From Ferribacterium limneticum (GTDB lineage: Bacteria > Pseudomonadota > Gammaproteobacteria > Burkholderiales > Rhodocyclaceae), in the NCBI RefSeq assembly GCF_020510565.1, contig NZ_CP075189.1:434001-498000 (forward strand): DNA of 64,000 nucleotides. Reading direction: 5' to 3'. The notes beneath the pieces were generated by a model that was not told the DNA's origin, did not search any database, and was given only the letters and a program-made list of their open reading frames with translations. This document shows, in pieces, positions 48,114-57,698 of this stretch. The number at the start of each line of letters is the position of its first letter. Positions within the stretch are counted from its first letter, which is position 1. Made by a program: the position numbers and the translations under genes.

Positions 48114-50000
48114 ATGAGTCATCACGAGGTGGAGTCTTCCGGCAAGCGTTTCGCTGCCCTGGCCCTGGCCGCCCTCGGCGTCGTCTATGGCGACATCGGG
48201 ACCAGCCCGCTCTATGCGGTGAAGGAAGTCTTCGCCGGCAACCACCCGATCCCGGTCACCGTCAGCAATATTTACGGCAGCCTGTCGCTCTTCTTCTGGG
48301 CGCTCATCGTCGTCGTCTCGATCAAGTATGTGAGCTTCATCATGCGTGCCGACAACCGCGGCGAAGGCGGCATCATGGCGCTCATCGCTCTGGCCCTGCA
48401 CACGGCGCAGAACAAGCCGAAACAGACTCGGCTGATCATGATTTTCGGCGTCCTCGGGGCGGCGATGTTCTACGGCGACGGCATGGTGACGCCGGCCATT
48501 TCCGTGCTTTCCGCCGTCGAGGGGCTGGAGGTCATTACCCCGGCTTTCAAGTCTTTCGTCATCCCGATCACGATGATCGTTCTGTTCGTGTTGTTCTTCG
48601 TCCAGCGGAGCGGTACGGCCAAGGTCGGCGCTTTTTTCGGGCCGGTCATGATGCTGTGGTTCACCGTCCTGGCGCTGCTCGGGCTGCACAACATCGTCGC
48701 GCATCCGGGCATCCTGCTGGCGATCAACCCGGTCTATGGCATTGAATTCCTGCTCGAAAACAAGGCCATGTCGCTGATCGCCATGGGCAATGTCGTGCTT
48801 GCCGTGACCGGGGCCGAGGCGCTCTACGCCGACATGGGCCACTTCGGCCGCAAACCGATCTCCCGCGCCTGGTTCGCCTTCGTGCTGCCGGCGCTGGTCC
48901 TCAACTATTTTGGTCAGGGCGCCCTGATCCTGGCCGAGCCGGAAGCTGCCAAGAACCCGTTCTTCCTGTCGGCGCCGGAGTGGGCGCTGATTCCGCTCGT
49001 TGCACTGGCCACCATGGCGACGGTGATCGCCTCGCAGGCCGTCATTTCCGGTGCCTTTTCGGTGACGCGCCAGGCCATGCAGCTTGGCTTCGTGCCGCGT
49101 ATGGAGGTGCAGCATACTTCGGACAAGGAGCAAGGCCAGATCTACCTGCCGGCGGTCAACTGGGGCCTGATGGTCGCCGTGATGATCCTTGTCCTCGGTT
49201 TCAAATCGTCGAACAACCTCGCCGCGGCCTACGGCATCGCCGTGACCGGCGACATGGTGATCACTTCCATCCTCGCCACCGTGGTCGTCGCCAAGGTCTG
49301 GAAATGGGGCTGGGTCAAGGCCGGCCTGCTCTTCGCCTGCTTCCTCGCCGTCGAGCTCGTTTTCCTGGCCGCCAACATCCTCAAGATTCCCGATGGCGGC
49401 TGGTTCCCGCTGCTCGCCGGGATGGCCATCTTTATCGTCATGATGACCTGGAAGCGCGGCCGTCAGTTGCTCTCCGCACGCCTGCAAGGCGAACGTCTGG
49501 AACTGTCGATGTTCCTCGATTCGCTGGCCTCCTCGATGCCGACCCGTGTTGCCGGCACGTCGGTCTTCCTCAACGCCGACCCCAAGGGCGTGCCGCACGC
49601 GCTGCTCCACAACCTGATGCACAACAAGGTGCTGCATGAACGCGTCGTGCTGCTCTCGGTCCAGTTCTTCGATGTCCCTTACGTGCCGGACATCGATCGC
49701 GTTGAAGTACACCAGCTCAAGGAAAATTTCTGGAGTGTGGTCATTCACTACGGTTTCATGGACGACCCCAATGTGCCCGGAGCACTCGATCGTTGCGCCG
49801 TCTTCGGCCTGGATTTCAGTCCGCTGGAGACGTCCTACTTCATCGGTCGCGAAACGCTGATACCGCGACTTGGCTCGGAAATGGCGTTCTGGCGGGAGAA
49901 GATTTTCGTCGCCATGTTCCGCAATGCGGGGTCGGCGACGGCCTTCTTCAAGATTCCGAGTAATCGGGTTGTTGAGCTTGGGACGCAGGTGGTTTTGTAG
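48114..50000 (+). CDS. kup: Low-affinity potassium uptake protein Kup
   Basis: 628 aa, the standard Kup length: 12 membrane helices (about 15-450) and a cytoplasmic C-terminal domain. Signature LGVVYGDIGTSPLYAVKEVF near the N-terminus, plus YGDGMVTPAISVLSAVEGLE and LYADMGHFGRKPI. Proton-coupled K+ import. Ribosome site GGGGAG. Downstream lies the long inverted repeat. Confidence 0.95.
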   Translation: MSHHEVESSGKRFAALALAALGVVYGDIGTSPLYAVKEVFAGNHPIPVTVSNIYGSLSLFFWALIVVVSIKYVSFIMRADNRGEGGIMALIALALHTAQNKPKQTRLIMIFGVLGAAMFYGDGMVTPAISVLSAVEGLEVITPAFKSFVIPITMIVLFVLFFVQRSGTAKVGAFFGPVMMLWFTVLALLGLHNIVAHPGILLAINPVYGIEFLLENKAMSLIAMGNVVLAVTGAEALYADMGHFGRKPISRAWFAFVLPALVLNYFGQGALILAEPEAAKNPFFLSAPEWALIPLVALATMATVIASQAVISGAFSVTRQAMQLGFVPRMEVQHTSDKEQGQIYLPAVNWGLMVAVMILVLGFKSSNNLAAAYGIAVTGDMVITSILATVVVAKVWKWGWVKAGLLFACFLAVELVFLAANILKIPDGGWFPLLAGMAIFIVMMTWKRGRQLLSARLQGERLELSMFLDSLASSMPTRVAGTSVFLNADPKGVPHALLHNLMHNKVLHERVVLLSVQFFDVPYVPDIDRVEVHQLKENFWSVVIHYGFMDDPNVPGALDRCAVFGLDFSPLETSYFIGRETLIPRLGSEMAFWREKIFVAMFRNAGSATAFFKIPSNRVVELGTQVVL

Positions 50001-50031
50001 GCGTTTAACTGGCTTGGGGTTCCGTTCAATC

Positions 50032-50569
50032 GGCTTGGGTTTCCGCCTTGCTGGCGGGCATACTTTCTTCTTGCTTCGCCAAGAAGAAAGTAGCCAAAGA
50101 AGAAGGCGACCCTGGGTCGGTGCCGGCTGCGCCGGTTCCCTGCGCTACTCGGAAAGCCGGGCGGCTGCGGAACTCGGGGCTTCGCCCCTCAGACAGTCCT
50201 CGCCGACTGCCCCCGGCCTTCCTGCGTTGCTCGGCACCTCCCAAGGGGCCCGGTAAGGCGTCCACGCTCAAACTGTGGATTTTATTTTTGGGCATTTTTT
50301 CCGGTTGACCGTAGCAATGCCATTTCAGGCGAAACAGGTTGAGCCAGGACGTTTTCGGGTCCCCATGAGAGGCGCTGAGCAACGCAGGTGGGCCGGGGGC
50401 AGTCGGCTTGCGTTGTTTGAGCCGAAGGCGAGTTTAGCAAGCCGCCCGGCCTGCCGAGTAGCGGAAGGAACCCCGAAGGGGCGCCGACCCTGGGGTCGCC
50501 TTTTCTTTGGCTACTTTCTTTTGGCGAAGCAAAAGAAAGTACGCCCGCCAGCAAGGCGGAACCCCAAGC
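50032..50569. repeat. Long imperfect inverted repeat between kup and cbbM
   Basis: This 572-bp gap holds no gene. Left arm 50032-50240 begins GGCTTGGGTTTCCGCCTTGC and includes CTTTCTTCTTGCTTCGCC; right arm 50367-50569 reads back as its imperfect complement (TTTGGCGAAGCAAAAGAAAG, CGCCAGCAAGGCGGAACC), ending 4 bp before the cbbM stop. The arms resemble a repeat family common in proteobacterial intergenic DNA. The spacer holds dispersed-motif copy 14. The folded RNA could end both converging transcripts. Confidence 0.8.
50277..50316 (+). repeat. Dispersed 37-bp motif, copy 14
   Basis: Forward. GATTTTATTTTTGGGCA, T6, exact core, TAG. It lies in the spacer of the long inverted repeat. Confidence 0.92.
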
Positions 50570-50572
50570 TTA

Positions 50573-51952
50573 TTACGCTGCCGGCCGCAACTTGTGCCGC
50601 CACCCCGGGAACAACTGATCCGCATCCTGCGGAAACGATTCAAACGCCCGAGCAAACTCGTAATGATCCCGCGCCCATTCCACAGGATCCGCCCCGGCCT
50701 TCCAGCAATCGTAAGCCTGCCGCAACGAGCGCGCCCCAGCCGCCGGCGAGTCAATGTGCCCATAAGCACCACCACCAGCCGTGTTGATCACATTCCCGTG
50801 ACCCAGATTCTCGAAGAAGCCGGGAAGACGCAGGGCGTTCATGCCGCCGGAGATGATCGGCGTCGTCGGCTTCATGCCGTACCACTCCTGGTGATAAACC
50901 GGCCCCTGATAGCTGTCGCGCTCGATGATGTAGGCGCAGGCGCGGTCGTCCTTGTCGCCTTCCATCTTGCCGTAGCCCATGGTCCCGACGTGGATGCCGG
51001 AAGCGCCTTGCAGACGGCTCATTTTGGCCAGAACGTAAGCCGTGTAGCCGCGCTTCGACGATGGCGAAGTGATGGCGCCGTGGCCGGCGCGGTGGTAGTG
51101 GAGGTACTGGTTCGGGTATTGCCGGCGGGCGGTGGTGATCATGCCCGGGCCGCCAACGTAGCCATCGACCAGGAAGGCCAGTTTGTCGGCATCCGGGCCG
51201 AAGGCTTCGAGGGCAAAGTCGGCGCGGGCACACATCTCGAAATGGTCGTCGGCGGTGATGTTCATTGAGAACAGCTTTGCTTCACCAGTTTCGTCCATGG
51301 CCCGCTTCATTGAATCATAGACCAGCGGGATGACTTTTTTTAGCGGCGCGAAGACCTGGTTGCCTTGTGGCTCGTCGTTCTTGATGAAATCACCGCCGAG
51401 CCAGAACTCGTAGGCGGCGCGGGCGAAGGGTTCCGGGCGCAGGCCGAGCTTGGGTTTGATGATGGTGCCGGCGATATAGCCGCCATCCTTGACCGGCCGG
51501 CCGAGCATGCGCCAGAGATCGGAAATGTCCTTGGCCGGGCCGTCGAACAGTTCGATGGCGCGCCGCGGCACGTAGAAATCGACCATCTTGGCGTGCTCGA
51601 TGTCGCCCATGCCCTGGTTGTTGCCGATGGTCAGGGTCAGGAAGGAGGCCATCATCATCCGGCCGTCGGTCATGTTGCGGTCGAAGAGGTCGAGCGGGTA
51701 GGCGATGCGCGTGTCCTCGGTCGCCTCGTCGATGTAATAAACCAGCGCGTCGACGCCCTTGGTGAATTCGTCGGTGGTGCTGACTTCGACGTTGGTGCCG
51801 GTCGACGACTCGGCGGCGAAGTGGGCGGCGGCTTCGAGGTAGCCGTGGCCGGCCTTGGGCTTCATCTTGTAGGCGCAGAGGATGTGCTTGCCCCCGGCGA
51901 TCAGTTCGGCTTCGGTCAGGCTGAGGTCGGCATAGCGTTTTGACTGGTCCAT
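50573..51952 (-). CDS. cbbM: Ribulose-1,5-bisphosphate carboxylase/oxygenase, form II
   Basis: 459 aa, form II size, large subunits only. CO2 fixation step of the Calvin cycle. Catalytic Lys in [14 protein letters not shown], the carbamylated Lys and metal ligands in [16 protein letters not shown], and the C-terminal half [19 protein letters not shown] and [14 protein letters not shown]. Strong ribosome site (CAGGAGACAAG). No cbbS, cbbQ or cbbO adjacent; other Calvin genes lie 7-11 kb away. A CbbR-like site lies 86-100 bp upstream of its ATG. Confidence 0.97.
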   Translation of the reverse strand: MDQSKRYADLSLTEAELIAGGKHILCAYKMKPKAGHGYLEAAAHFAAESSTGTNVEVSTTDEFTKGVDALVYYIDEATEDTRIAYPLDLFDRNMTDGRMMMASFLTLTIGNNQGMGDIEHAKMVDFYVPRRAIELFDGPAKDISDLWRMLGRPVKDGGYIAGTIIKPKLGLRPEPFARAAYEFWLGGDFIKNDEPQGNQVFAPLKKVIPLVYDSMKRAMDETGEAKLFSMNITADDHFEMCARADFALEAFGPDADKLAFLVDGYVGGPGMITTARRQYPNQYLHYHRAGHGAITSPSSKRGYTAYVLAKMSRLQGASGIHVGTMGYGKMEGDKDDRACAYIIERDSYQGPVYHQEWYGMKPTTPIISGGMNALRLPGFFENLGHGNVINTAGGGAYGHIDSPAAGARSLRQAYDCWKAGADPVEWARDHYEFARAFESFPQDADQLFPGWRHKLRPAA

Positions 51953-52037
51953 CGTCTTGTCTCCTGGGTTATTCGTCGGGGAAAAACTATGGATTGAATG
52001 CTAGGCGCGGCCATTGATAAATAATAGTCACGTGTTT

Positions 52038-52052
52038 TTATTGAACACATAA
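52038..52052. promoter_or_regulatory. Candidate CbbR (LysR-type) site upstream of cbbM
   Basis: TTA-N9-TAA (TTATTGAACACATAA), which contains the LysR T-N11-A core. The same pattern occurs twice before fbp. A minus-strand TATTAT (52026-52021) could be the cbbM -10 box. A palindrome AGCAATTGCT abuts it at 52052-52061. Confidence 0.4.
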
Positions 52053-52083
52053 GCAATTGCTGAATCGTTGGCATGCGTCTGGA

Positions 52084-52122
52084 GATTCTGATTTTGGGCA
52101 AAAAACCCCGTTGACCGTGGCA
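52084..52122 (+). repeat. Dispersed 37-bp motif, copy 15
   Basis: Forward. GATTCTGATTTTGGGC, A6 in place of T6, then CCCCGTTGACCGTGG. It lies in the divergent gap between cbbM and the J-domain gene. Confidence 0.85.
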
Positions 52123-52215
52123 GGTGCAAGGAAAGCGGGAGGACCTGCGGAGTGGCGTAAAATGGCGGGTTAGCCAAGGCACGAATGCGCCTGCCCGACC
52201 ACTGACAAAGAGACT

Positions 52216-52494
52216 ATGAAAGATTATTACGGATTGCTCGGCGTCTCGCCCGATGCGACCACCGAGCTGATCAAGACGGCCTACCGCAAGAAGGCGGCGC
52301 AGTTTCACCCTGACCGCAACCCGGCGCCCGATGCGGCGGCCAAGTTCCGGGAGGTGCAGGAGGCTTACGAAGTGCTGGCGGATGTCGATCGCCGCAAGGT
52401 TTATGACGAGACGCGACGCTCCAGCCTGATCGATGACCCCCTGGCCGTAGCGCGCGAAATCTGGTCCAGCCATTTAGGAAAAATGCAGCAGTGA
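52216..52494 (+). CDS. Short J-domain (DnaJ-like) protein
   Basis: 92 aa, only a J domain (about 3-68: [25 protein letters not shown] with the essential [18 protein letters not shown]) and a short tail. It should stimulate an Hsp70 ATPase, with no zinc-finger or client-binding domain of its own. Its stop overlaps the next gene's GTG (GTGA), so the two are coupled. First of four same-strand genes. Confidence 0.88.
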   Translation: MKDYYGLLGVSPDATTELIKTAYRKKAAQFHPDRNPAPDAAAKFREVQEAYEVLADVDRRKVYDETRRSSLIDDPLAVAREIWSSHLGKMQQ

Positions 52495-53045
52495 AAAAAT
52501 CTTATTACTTTGCCGAACTGTCATCGTCGTACGACGCCGAAATCCAGGATCTGCTCAACGATTCGGAAGGCAAGTCGGCGCTGAAACACCGGCTCAAGGA
52601 AAAGCGTCAGGAACTGGCGTCCATCCTGCCGATGATCGAATTCGCCCCGGAGATGGTCGTGCCGGTCTTCTACGACGCGTTTTCCTTCGCCAATCCGAAA
52701 GCGATGGCGGCGGTGGTCGACTGCGAGCCGGATGATGGCGATTTCCCTGGCTGGGATCATGTTTCCCCGCTCGTCACGGTGGCCGATTGGGCCGCCCCGT
52801 ATCTCGCCGCCGTGCTGGCCGAGCGGGCTGGTGAGGAGTTCATGGTGACGGCTGCCAGCCTCGAATTCATCCGCAAATTCGACCACAGCGCACCACCAGC
52901 TGCGGCCGAAGATGACGACGAGGATGCAGACCGCGAGCGCAGCGACGACGATGACGGTCGCGGCGACGATGACGGCGAGCGCGACCTGGCCGAAGCCGGC
53001 GATGACTGGCTGGGCGAGCAGGGCTTCGACTCGATCAAGTCCTGA
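52491..53045 (+). CDS. Unrecognised protein with acidic tail, coupled to the J-domain gene
   Basis: 184 aa, not recognised. N-terminal 130 residues are mixed alpha/beta ([39 protein letters not shown]); residues 138-170 are almost all Asp/Glu/Arg. GTG start overlapping the preceding stop. The tail suggests a soluble adaptor or chaperone-like protein, but that is guesswork. Confidence 0.7.
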   Translation: MKKSYYFAELSSSYDAEIQDLLNDSEGKSALKHRLKEKRQELASILPMIEFAPEMVVPVFYDAFSFANPKAMAAVVDCEPDDGDFPGWDHVSPLVTVADWAAPYLAAVLAERAGEEFMVTAASLEFIRKFDHSAPPAAAEDDDEDADRERSDDDDGRGDDDGERDLAEAGDDWLGEQGFDSIKS

Positions 53046-53085
53046 TCAAGCCCGCAAAAAAACGATCTATCTGATAAGGCAAGAC

Positions 53086-53847
53086 ATGACGCATCCCGTT
53101 GTACTCAAGACATCCCAGCTCATTCTGGCCGGCGACCTCAAGGGCGCCGAAACGGCGCTGGCCAACATCGCCGACAGCGAGGGCGACGACGCCCTGGTCG
53201 AGGTCATGAACGATATCGCGCCGAAGGATTTGCTGGCCGTCATGCGCGGCTTCGACGGCTCCAAGCAGTCGGTCGTCAACATGCTCGTCACGCCCGAGCA
53301 GTTCGCCCGCGCCGTCATCCTTGAAACGCGCTACCGCGACCAGACGCACGCCGCCCTGCACGGCATGATGAACGCCGTGCTCTACCGCGACGAAGAGATG
53401 ACTGCCGAGTACCTTGAGGCGATCGGCGAGATCGAGGGCGGTTACGAAGTGCTGGCCAATTATTTCGCCGAGCGCGACGACGAGTTCCTCGCCTTCGCCA
53501 TCTCCGGCGTCTTCTCCGAGGACTTCGACGCCGAGCACGGTCATGAATCGAAGTCGATCTCGTGGCTCAACGAAAAGATCGAAGAGCTTGACGAAGCCCT
53601 GCACGAAGGCAACTCCATCGCCGGCTCGCGCCCCAAGGTGCCGCGTTCGCAAATCGCCGACCACGACTGGCAGGAAACCGCCTGGGTGCTGCGCTACGAG
53701 CTGTCGGACATTTTCGAGCAGATCGTCATCACCCTGCGCGACCGCCTGCAGCACCGCGTCGAAGCGCTTGAAGAAGGCGAAGCCGAAGACATCAAGCCGA
53801 AATCCGCCCCGGCCGCGGCAGTGGATGACGAGGAATCGGCGCTCTAA
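53086..53847 (+). CDS. Unrecognised helical protein in the J-domain operon
   Basis: 253 aa, not recognised. Predominantly helical and acidic, no signal or membrane helix: MTHPVVLKTSQLILAGDLKG at the start, MRGFDGSKQSVVNMLVTPEQ and YELSDIFEQIVITLRDRLQH further on. Ribosome site AAGGC. Followed at 11 bp by the next gene. Confidence 0.7.
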   Translation: MTHPVVLKTSQLILAGDLKGAETALANIADSEGDDALVEVMNDIAPKDLLAVMRGFDGSKQSVVNMLVTPEQFARAVILETRYRDQTHAALHGMMNAVLYRDEEMTAEYLEAIGEIEGGYEVLANYFAERDDEFLAFAISGVFSEDFDAEHGHESKSISWLNEKIEELDEALHEGNSIAGSRPKVPRSQIADHDWQETAWVLRYELSDIFEQIVITLRDRLQHRVEALEEGEAEDIKPKSAPAAAVDDEESAL

Positions 53848-53858
53848 GGATGGCGGCA

Positions 53859-55097
53859 ATGAACAATTCAGTCACGCTCGTCGATGACCGCCCGTTCTTC
53901 GAGAAAGCCGTCCGCTTCGGGCTCGAGCACGGCATCCTGACGCGCGAAACGATGGCCCGCATCGAAGCCGATGCGCCCAAGGGTATCGTCCAGATCGCCG
54001 ACCATTTCGGCACCGCCTACCTGCGCACCGATCTCGAAAGTGCCGTGACGCGCATGGCCAACCTGATCAGCCTCTATCTCGAAGATTTCTCGAATGGCGA
54101 CCTACGTGCCGCCGCCATGTCCTTGCGTGACAACACGCTGCTCTCGCACTCGCGCGGCGGCTCGGAAATGCTCAAGCGCCTGCACGCGATGCCCGGCGAA
54201 ACCAGCCTGCACGCCCGCAAGGTCGACGCGCAGGGGCAGAAGATCTTCGTCAACGAGCGCAGCTTTGCCTTCCCGCTCAGCGTCGCCAGCTATCGGGCGC
54301 AGGTTGAGCAGTGCCAGGCCAACCAGATGCGCATCGATTTCGCCCGCTGGCTGGCCCGGCAACTGAACACCCGGCCGGAAGAATGCGAAGACTACAGCGC
54401 CGAGGAAGTCATCCGCTCGGCCATGCTGCTCCTCTACGTCGGCGCCAAAACGCTGGAAATGCCCTCGAAGCGCGAGTTCGTCAATCTCATCGAGGCGCTG
54501 CGCAAGAAGACCTTCAAGCACAAGCCGGCCACCGTCGATGCCTTCCTGCGTGAGGCGCCGCATGCCTTCCAGGAAATGACCCGACAGGCCATGCAGGACT
54601 TTATCGATGACGCCCTGCCGCGCCTCAAGTCGCCGGAAAAGTCGCCCGACGAAATTCTCCACGCCGAAGCCCAGGGCGCCTTTTTTGTCCGCGACCTGCC
54701 GGAAGAAGACGTCGTCGCCTACGACCGGCTCGTCGCCAAGGAATGGGTGCGCATCACCAAAGGCGACGCCGACGACCCGGCCGTGCTGGCGACCATTTTC
54801 CTTAACGTCGCCACCGGCCATCCGCCGAAAGCCGCCGCCCTGCTCAAGGAGGCGAAGAGCATCATCGCCGCTTTCCGCACCCAGGGTTTCGACAACAAGG
54901 CGGTGCTTGCCTTTATCGAAGAACACGCCCCGTTCGAGCAGCGCGAAGACCTCAAACTGATGTGGTCGCAGGATTTGCAGCCGGACGCCGAAATCCATCT
55001 GGCCGACAACGACCCGCAGATGCCGGACAGCCACATGGACCGTGCCTTGCAGTATTTCCGCCAGAACTGCGTGGCGAACTGGAAGGGCAACCGCTAG
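53859..55097 (+). CDS. Unrecognised protein closing the J-domain operon
   Basis: 412 aa, not recognised. Helical, soluble, repeat-like composition. Starts MNNSVTLVDDRPFFEKAVRF with AAGG upstream (ATG at 53850 also possible) and contains KTFKHKPATVDAFLREAPHA and QREDLKLMWSQDLQPDAEIH. Tight spacing ties it to the preceding gene. Ends just before dispersed-motif copy 16. Confidence 0.7.
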   Translation: MNNSVTLVDDRPFFEKAVRFGLEHGILTRETMARIEADAPKGIVQIADHFGTAYLRTDLESAVTRMANLISLYLEDFSNGDLRAAAMSLRDNTLLSHSRGGSEMLKRLHAMPGETSLHARKVDAQGQKIFVNERSFAFPLSVASYRAQVEQCQANQMRIDFARWLARQLNTRPEECEDYSAEEVIRSAMLLLYVGAKTLEMPSKREFVNLIEALRKKTFKHKPATVDAFLREAPHAFQEMTRQAMQDFIDDALPRLKSPEKSPDEILHAEAQGAFFVRDLPEEDVVAYDRLVAKEWVRITKGDADDPAVLATIFLNVATGHPPKAAALLKEAKSIIAAFRTQGFDNKAVLAFIEEHAPFEQREDLKLMWSQDLQPDAEIHLADNDPQMPDSHMDRALQYFRQNCVANWKGNR

Positions 55098-55105
55098 GGA
55101 GGTTG

Positions 55106-55158
55106 CCACGGTCACCCCGGTTTACTACGTGAAACGTAAAAAACGGCCGAAAATGAAA
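55106..55158 (-). repeat. Dispersed 37-bp motif, copy 16, interrupted
   Basis: Reverse on +. CCACGGTCACCCCGG is separated from AAAAAACGGCCGAAAATG by about 16 extra bases around TTTACTACGTGAAACG. Both halves are clearly recognisable. Confidence 0.7.
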
Positions 55159-55235
55159 TGGCTTGGCGAGCGCCAAAAACCATTCCGTCGCGCTTGCCAT
55201 ACGGCTGACCCACAAACTCCTTAAAATACCCAGCC

Positions 55236-55763
55236 ATGAAATCACCGTTGCTCTCGCTGTGCCGTTCCTTCTCGCTGGCCATCCTCGCCAGCCTGAGCCT
55301 GAGCGGCTGCCTGGCGACCAAAGCGCCACGTTCCTACCAGTCCGAAGCCTTCTCCAGCGAGACGCCGTTCCAGTACTACAGCAGCCGGGACGCCGAAGCC
55401 GCCTGCGAAATCGGCAAGCGCGCCCTGCTCAGTCAGGGCTATCAAATCAACGAAGAAAAGCCGCAAAGCGTACGCGGCGAGAAATTTTTCCGGCCGCGGC
55501 CCGATGAAGCCAACCGCCTGAGCATCACCCTCGTCTGCCTGCCAAGCAGCCTCGGCGCAGTCATCTACGCCAGCGCCCTGGAAACCCAGTTCGAGATGAA
55601 ATCCAAGGGCAGCAGCGCCGGCGTCAGCGTTTCAGCGCTCGGTTCGGTGTCGCTGCCGTGGGCCATCGACAAGGACACCCTGGTCAAGGTCGGCGAAGAA
55701 ACCGTCATCGCCCACGATTTCTACCAGCGGCTGTTCGAGCTGATCAAGTCGCTCGACAGCTAA
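55236..55763 (+). CDS. Lipoprotein (DUF2242-like)
   Basis: 175 aa. Signal peptide with lipobox LSGC (Cys about 25), then a single soluble domain with AACEIGKRALLSQGYQI, LVCLPSSLGAVIYASALE and VGEETVIAHDFYQRLFELI. Resembles DUF2242 outer-membrane lipoproteins of betaproteobacteria; function unknown. A TAAAAT lies 8 bp before the ATG. Confidence 0.7.
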   Translation: MKSPLLSLCRSFSLAILASLSLSGCLATKAPRSYQSEAFSSETPFQYYSSRDAEAACEIGKRALLSQGYQINEEKPQSVRGEKFFRPRPDEANRLSITLVCLPSSLGAVIYASALETQFEMKSKGSSAGVSVSALGSVSLPWAIDKDTLVKVGEETVIAHDFYQRLFELIKSLDS

Positions 55764-55880
55764 CTCCTCTCCCTCCCCTTCAAGGGGAGGGTCGGGGTGG
55801 GGATGGGTAAAGAAGCAGCGGCAAGTCTTCCTCAACTACACCCATCCCCCTCCCTGCCTCCCCCTCGAAGGGGGAGGAGC
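55764..55880. repeat. GC-rich hairpin repeat
   Basis: Arms CTCCTCTCCCTCCCCTTCAA...GATGGGT and ACCCATCCCCCTCC...GGGGGAGGAG pair across a 30-nt loop. It belongs to a repeat type common in proteobacterial intergenic DNA. It sits between converging genes and may terminate both. Confidence 0.75.
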
Positions 55881-55887
55881 CTGGTGC

Positions 55888-56502
55888 CTATTCCCGCTCC
55901 GAATAAGTCGGCAACGTAATCCGGAAAGTCATGCCGAGCAGGCGAGCGGCGAGGACGATGGCCATGCCGACCCACGCCGCGATCACCGACGAAACGCCAA
56001 AATATTGCAGCCCGACCAGCGCCAGCGCGCCGGCCCAGGCGGCCGAAGCGTAGAGCTCGCCGCGCACGAAAACGAGCGGCACTTCGTTGCACAGCACATC
56101 GCGCAGCACGCCGCCGACCACCCCGGTAATGACCCCGAGCAGGCTGGCGACCAGCCACGGCGCGTGCCATTCCAGCGCTACCTGCGTGCCGACGATGGTG
56201 AATAGCGCCAGCCCGATGGCATCGGGAATCAGGAACGGCCGCGGTGACAGCTTGAGGCCGCGCACGGCAAAGAAAATGATCAGCGTCGTCGCGAAGGCAA
56301 CGAGCAGATAAGTCTGATCGCTGATCCAGAACACCGGGCGGTCGAGCAGCACGTCGCGCACCGTACCGCCGCCCAGCGCGGTGGCGCTGCCGACCATGAC
56401 GGCGCCGACGAGGTCCATGTTCTTGCGGCCGGCATCAAGCACGCCAGTCAGCGCATTGACGGCGACGGCGGCGAGGCCGATCCAGTAAAGCAGGTTTTCC
56501 AT
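55888..56502 (-). CDS. UPF0126/TRIC-type membrane channel protein
   Basis: 204 aa, two tandem three-helix units plus one helix, each unit with a Gly-rich loop followed by RDVL: ALGGGTVRDVLLDRPVFWI and VVGGVLRDVLCNEVPLVF. Matches the YadS/YicG family related to trimeric intracellular cation channels. The ATG at 56502 matches family starts (MENLLYWIGL). Divergent from the YihY gene. Confidence 0.85.
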   Translation of the reverse strand: MENLLYWIGLAAVAVNALTGVLDAGRKNMDLVGAVMVGSATALGGGTVRDVLLDRPVFWISDQTYLLVAFATTLIIFFAVRGLKLSPRPFLIPDAIGLALFTIVGTQVALEWHAPWLVASLLGVITGVVGGVLRDVLCNEVPLVFVRGELYASAAWAGALALVGLQYFGVSSVIAAWVGMAIVLAARLLGMTFRITLPTYSERE

Positions 56503-56661
56503 GTGATGATTGAAGTAGCAGGGAGCGGGCAGTGTAGCGGTTTGCGCGGCGCCGGGCACGGGGCGCGTGACAGTCGAAAATTATTACAGGCGCCACCGCC
56601 CGGGTGGGTTATAACTGCCTGTCATTGCCGATGGACTCCACCGCATTTCTCTCTCGCGCCC

Positions 56662-57549
56662 ATGCACATTCTCTCCAAAACAGATCACCAGCTGATCTTC
56701 CACCCCCTCGATTTCACCCTGACCGTGCTGCGCAATTTCGGCCGCAACCAGGGGCTGATGCTCGCCGGCGCGGTCGCCTATTACGCGCTGCTCTCGCTGC
56801 TGCCACTCATCACGCTGTCGGTGCTCGGCCTGTCGCGCTGGGTCGATCAGGCCGAGTTGCTGGCCACCGTCCAGCGTTATCTCGAATGGCTGGTGCCGAG
56901 CCAAGCCGCCGCCGTGTTGTCCGACGTTTCCGGCTTTCTCGACAACGGCGTGTCGATCGGCGTGTTCTTGCTGGCCACCATGCTGTTCTTCAGTTCGCTG
57001 ACTTTTTCCATTCTGCAGAGTGCGATGGCCAAGATTTTTGCCCATCGCCACGTCACCAAAAAACGCCATGCCCTGGTCGTTGCGCTGCTGCCATACAGCC
57101 TGGTCTTGCTGGCCGGCGTCGCGCTGTTCGCCATCACCGTGCTGTCGGTCGCCATTCAGAGTCTGTCGCAAGACTATCTCTACGTCTTCGGCGCCGAGTT
57201 GCCCCTCCAGCGCCTGTCCGGCCCAGCATTCTACGGACTGGGACTGGCCACCGAAGTCCTCATCCTGTCCTTTTTCTACATTGTCTTGCCGGTCGGGCGC
57301 ACCCGAGTCCGTCACGCCCTGCTCGGCGCGGCGGTCATCGCGGCGATCTGGGAAGTCATCCGCCACGTCCTGGTCTGGTATTTCGCCACCCTGTCAAAAG
57401 CCAGTGTCGTCTACGGCTCGCTGACCACCGCCGTCGTCGTGCTGTTCAGCATCGAACTGGCCGCGACCTTGCTGCTCCTTGGGGCGCAGGTTATTTCGGA
57501 GTACGAACAGCTTGAAAGCCGGATGGGGGGTGCGGGAATCAGTGGCTGA
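56662..57549 (+). CDS. YihY/virulence factor BrkB family membrane protein
   Basis: 295 aa, about six helices; family hallmark GAVAYYALLSLLPLITL near the N-terminus and YGSLTTAVVVLFSIELAATL at the C-terminus. Once proposed as RNase BN, a role now assigned elsewhere; true function unclear. ATG at 56662 gives the family-length protein. Short of the C-terminal extension seen in longer members. Confidence 0.85.
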   Translation: MHILSKTDHQLIFHPLDFTLTVLRNFGRNQGLMLAGAVAYYALLSLLPLITLSVLGLSRWVDQAELLATVQRYLEWLVPSQAAAVLSDVSGFLDNGVSIGVFLLATMLFFSSLTFSILQSAMAKIFAHRHVTKKRHALVVALLPYSLVLLAGVALFAITVLSVAIQSLSQDYLYVFGAELPLQRLSGPAFYGLGLATEVLILSFFYIVLPVGRTRVRHALLGAAVIAAIWEVIRHVLVWYFATLSKASVVYGSLTTAVVVLFSIELAATLLLLGAQVISEYEQLESRMGGAGISG

Positions 57550-57554
57550 GCAGT

Positions 57555-57594
57555 TCCACGGTCAACCGGAAAAAACGGCCGAAACTCAAATCCT
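57555..57594 (-). repeat. Dispersed 37-bp motif, copy 17
   Basis: Reverse on +, exact core, A6, CGGCCGAAACTCAAATCC. Directly after the YihY stop and at the left edge of a lower-GC segment. Confidence 0.92.
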
Positions 57595-57639
57595 GCCCGG
57601 CTGCTCAGGCAAGACCAAAAACCGTGCATCGAATGCCAT

Positions 57640-57668
57640 TTGCAATCCCGATAAAATATTCATACTGT
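57640..57668 (+). promoter_or_regulatory. Weak candidate promoter in the low-GC segment
   Basis: TTGCAA (57640-57645), 17-bp spacer, TACTGT (57663-57668). AT-rich surroundings. Confidence 0.3.
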
Positions 57669-57698
57669 CCGGTTTGTCGCCGGAGGATTTTGAAAAAT

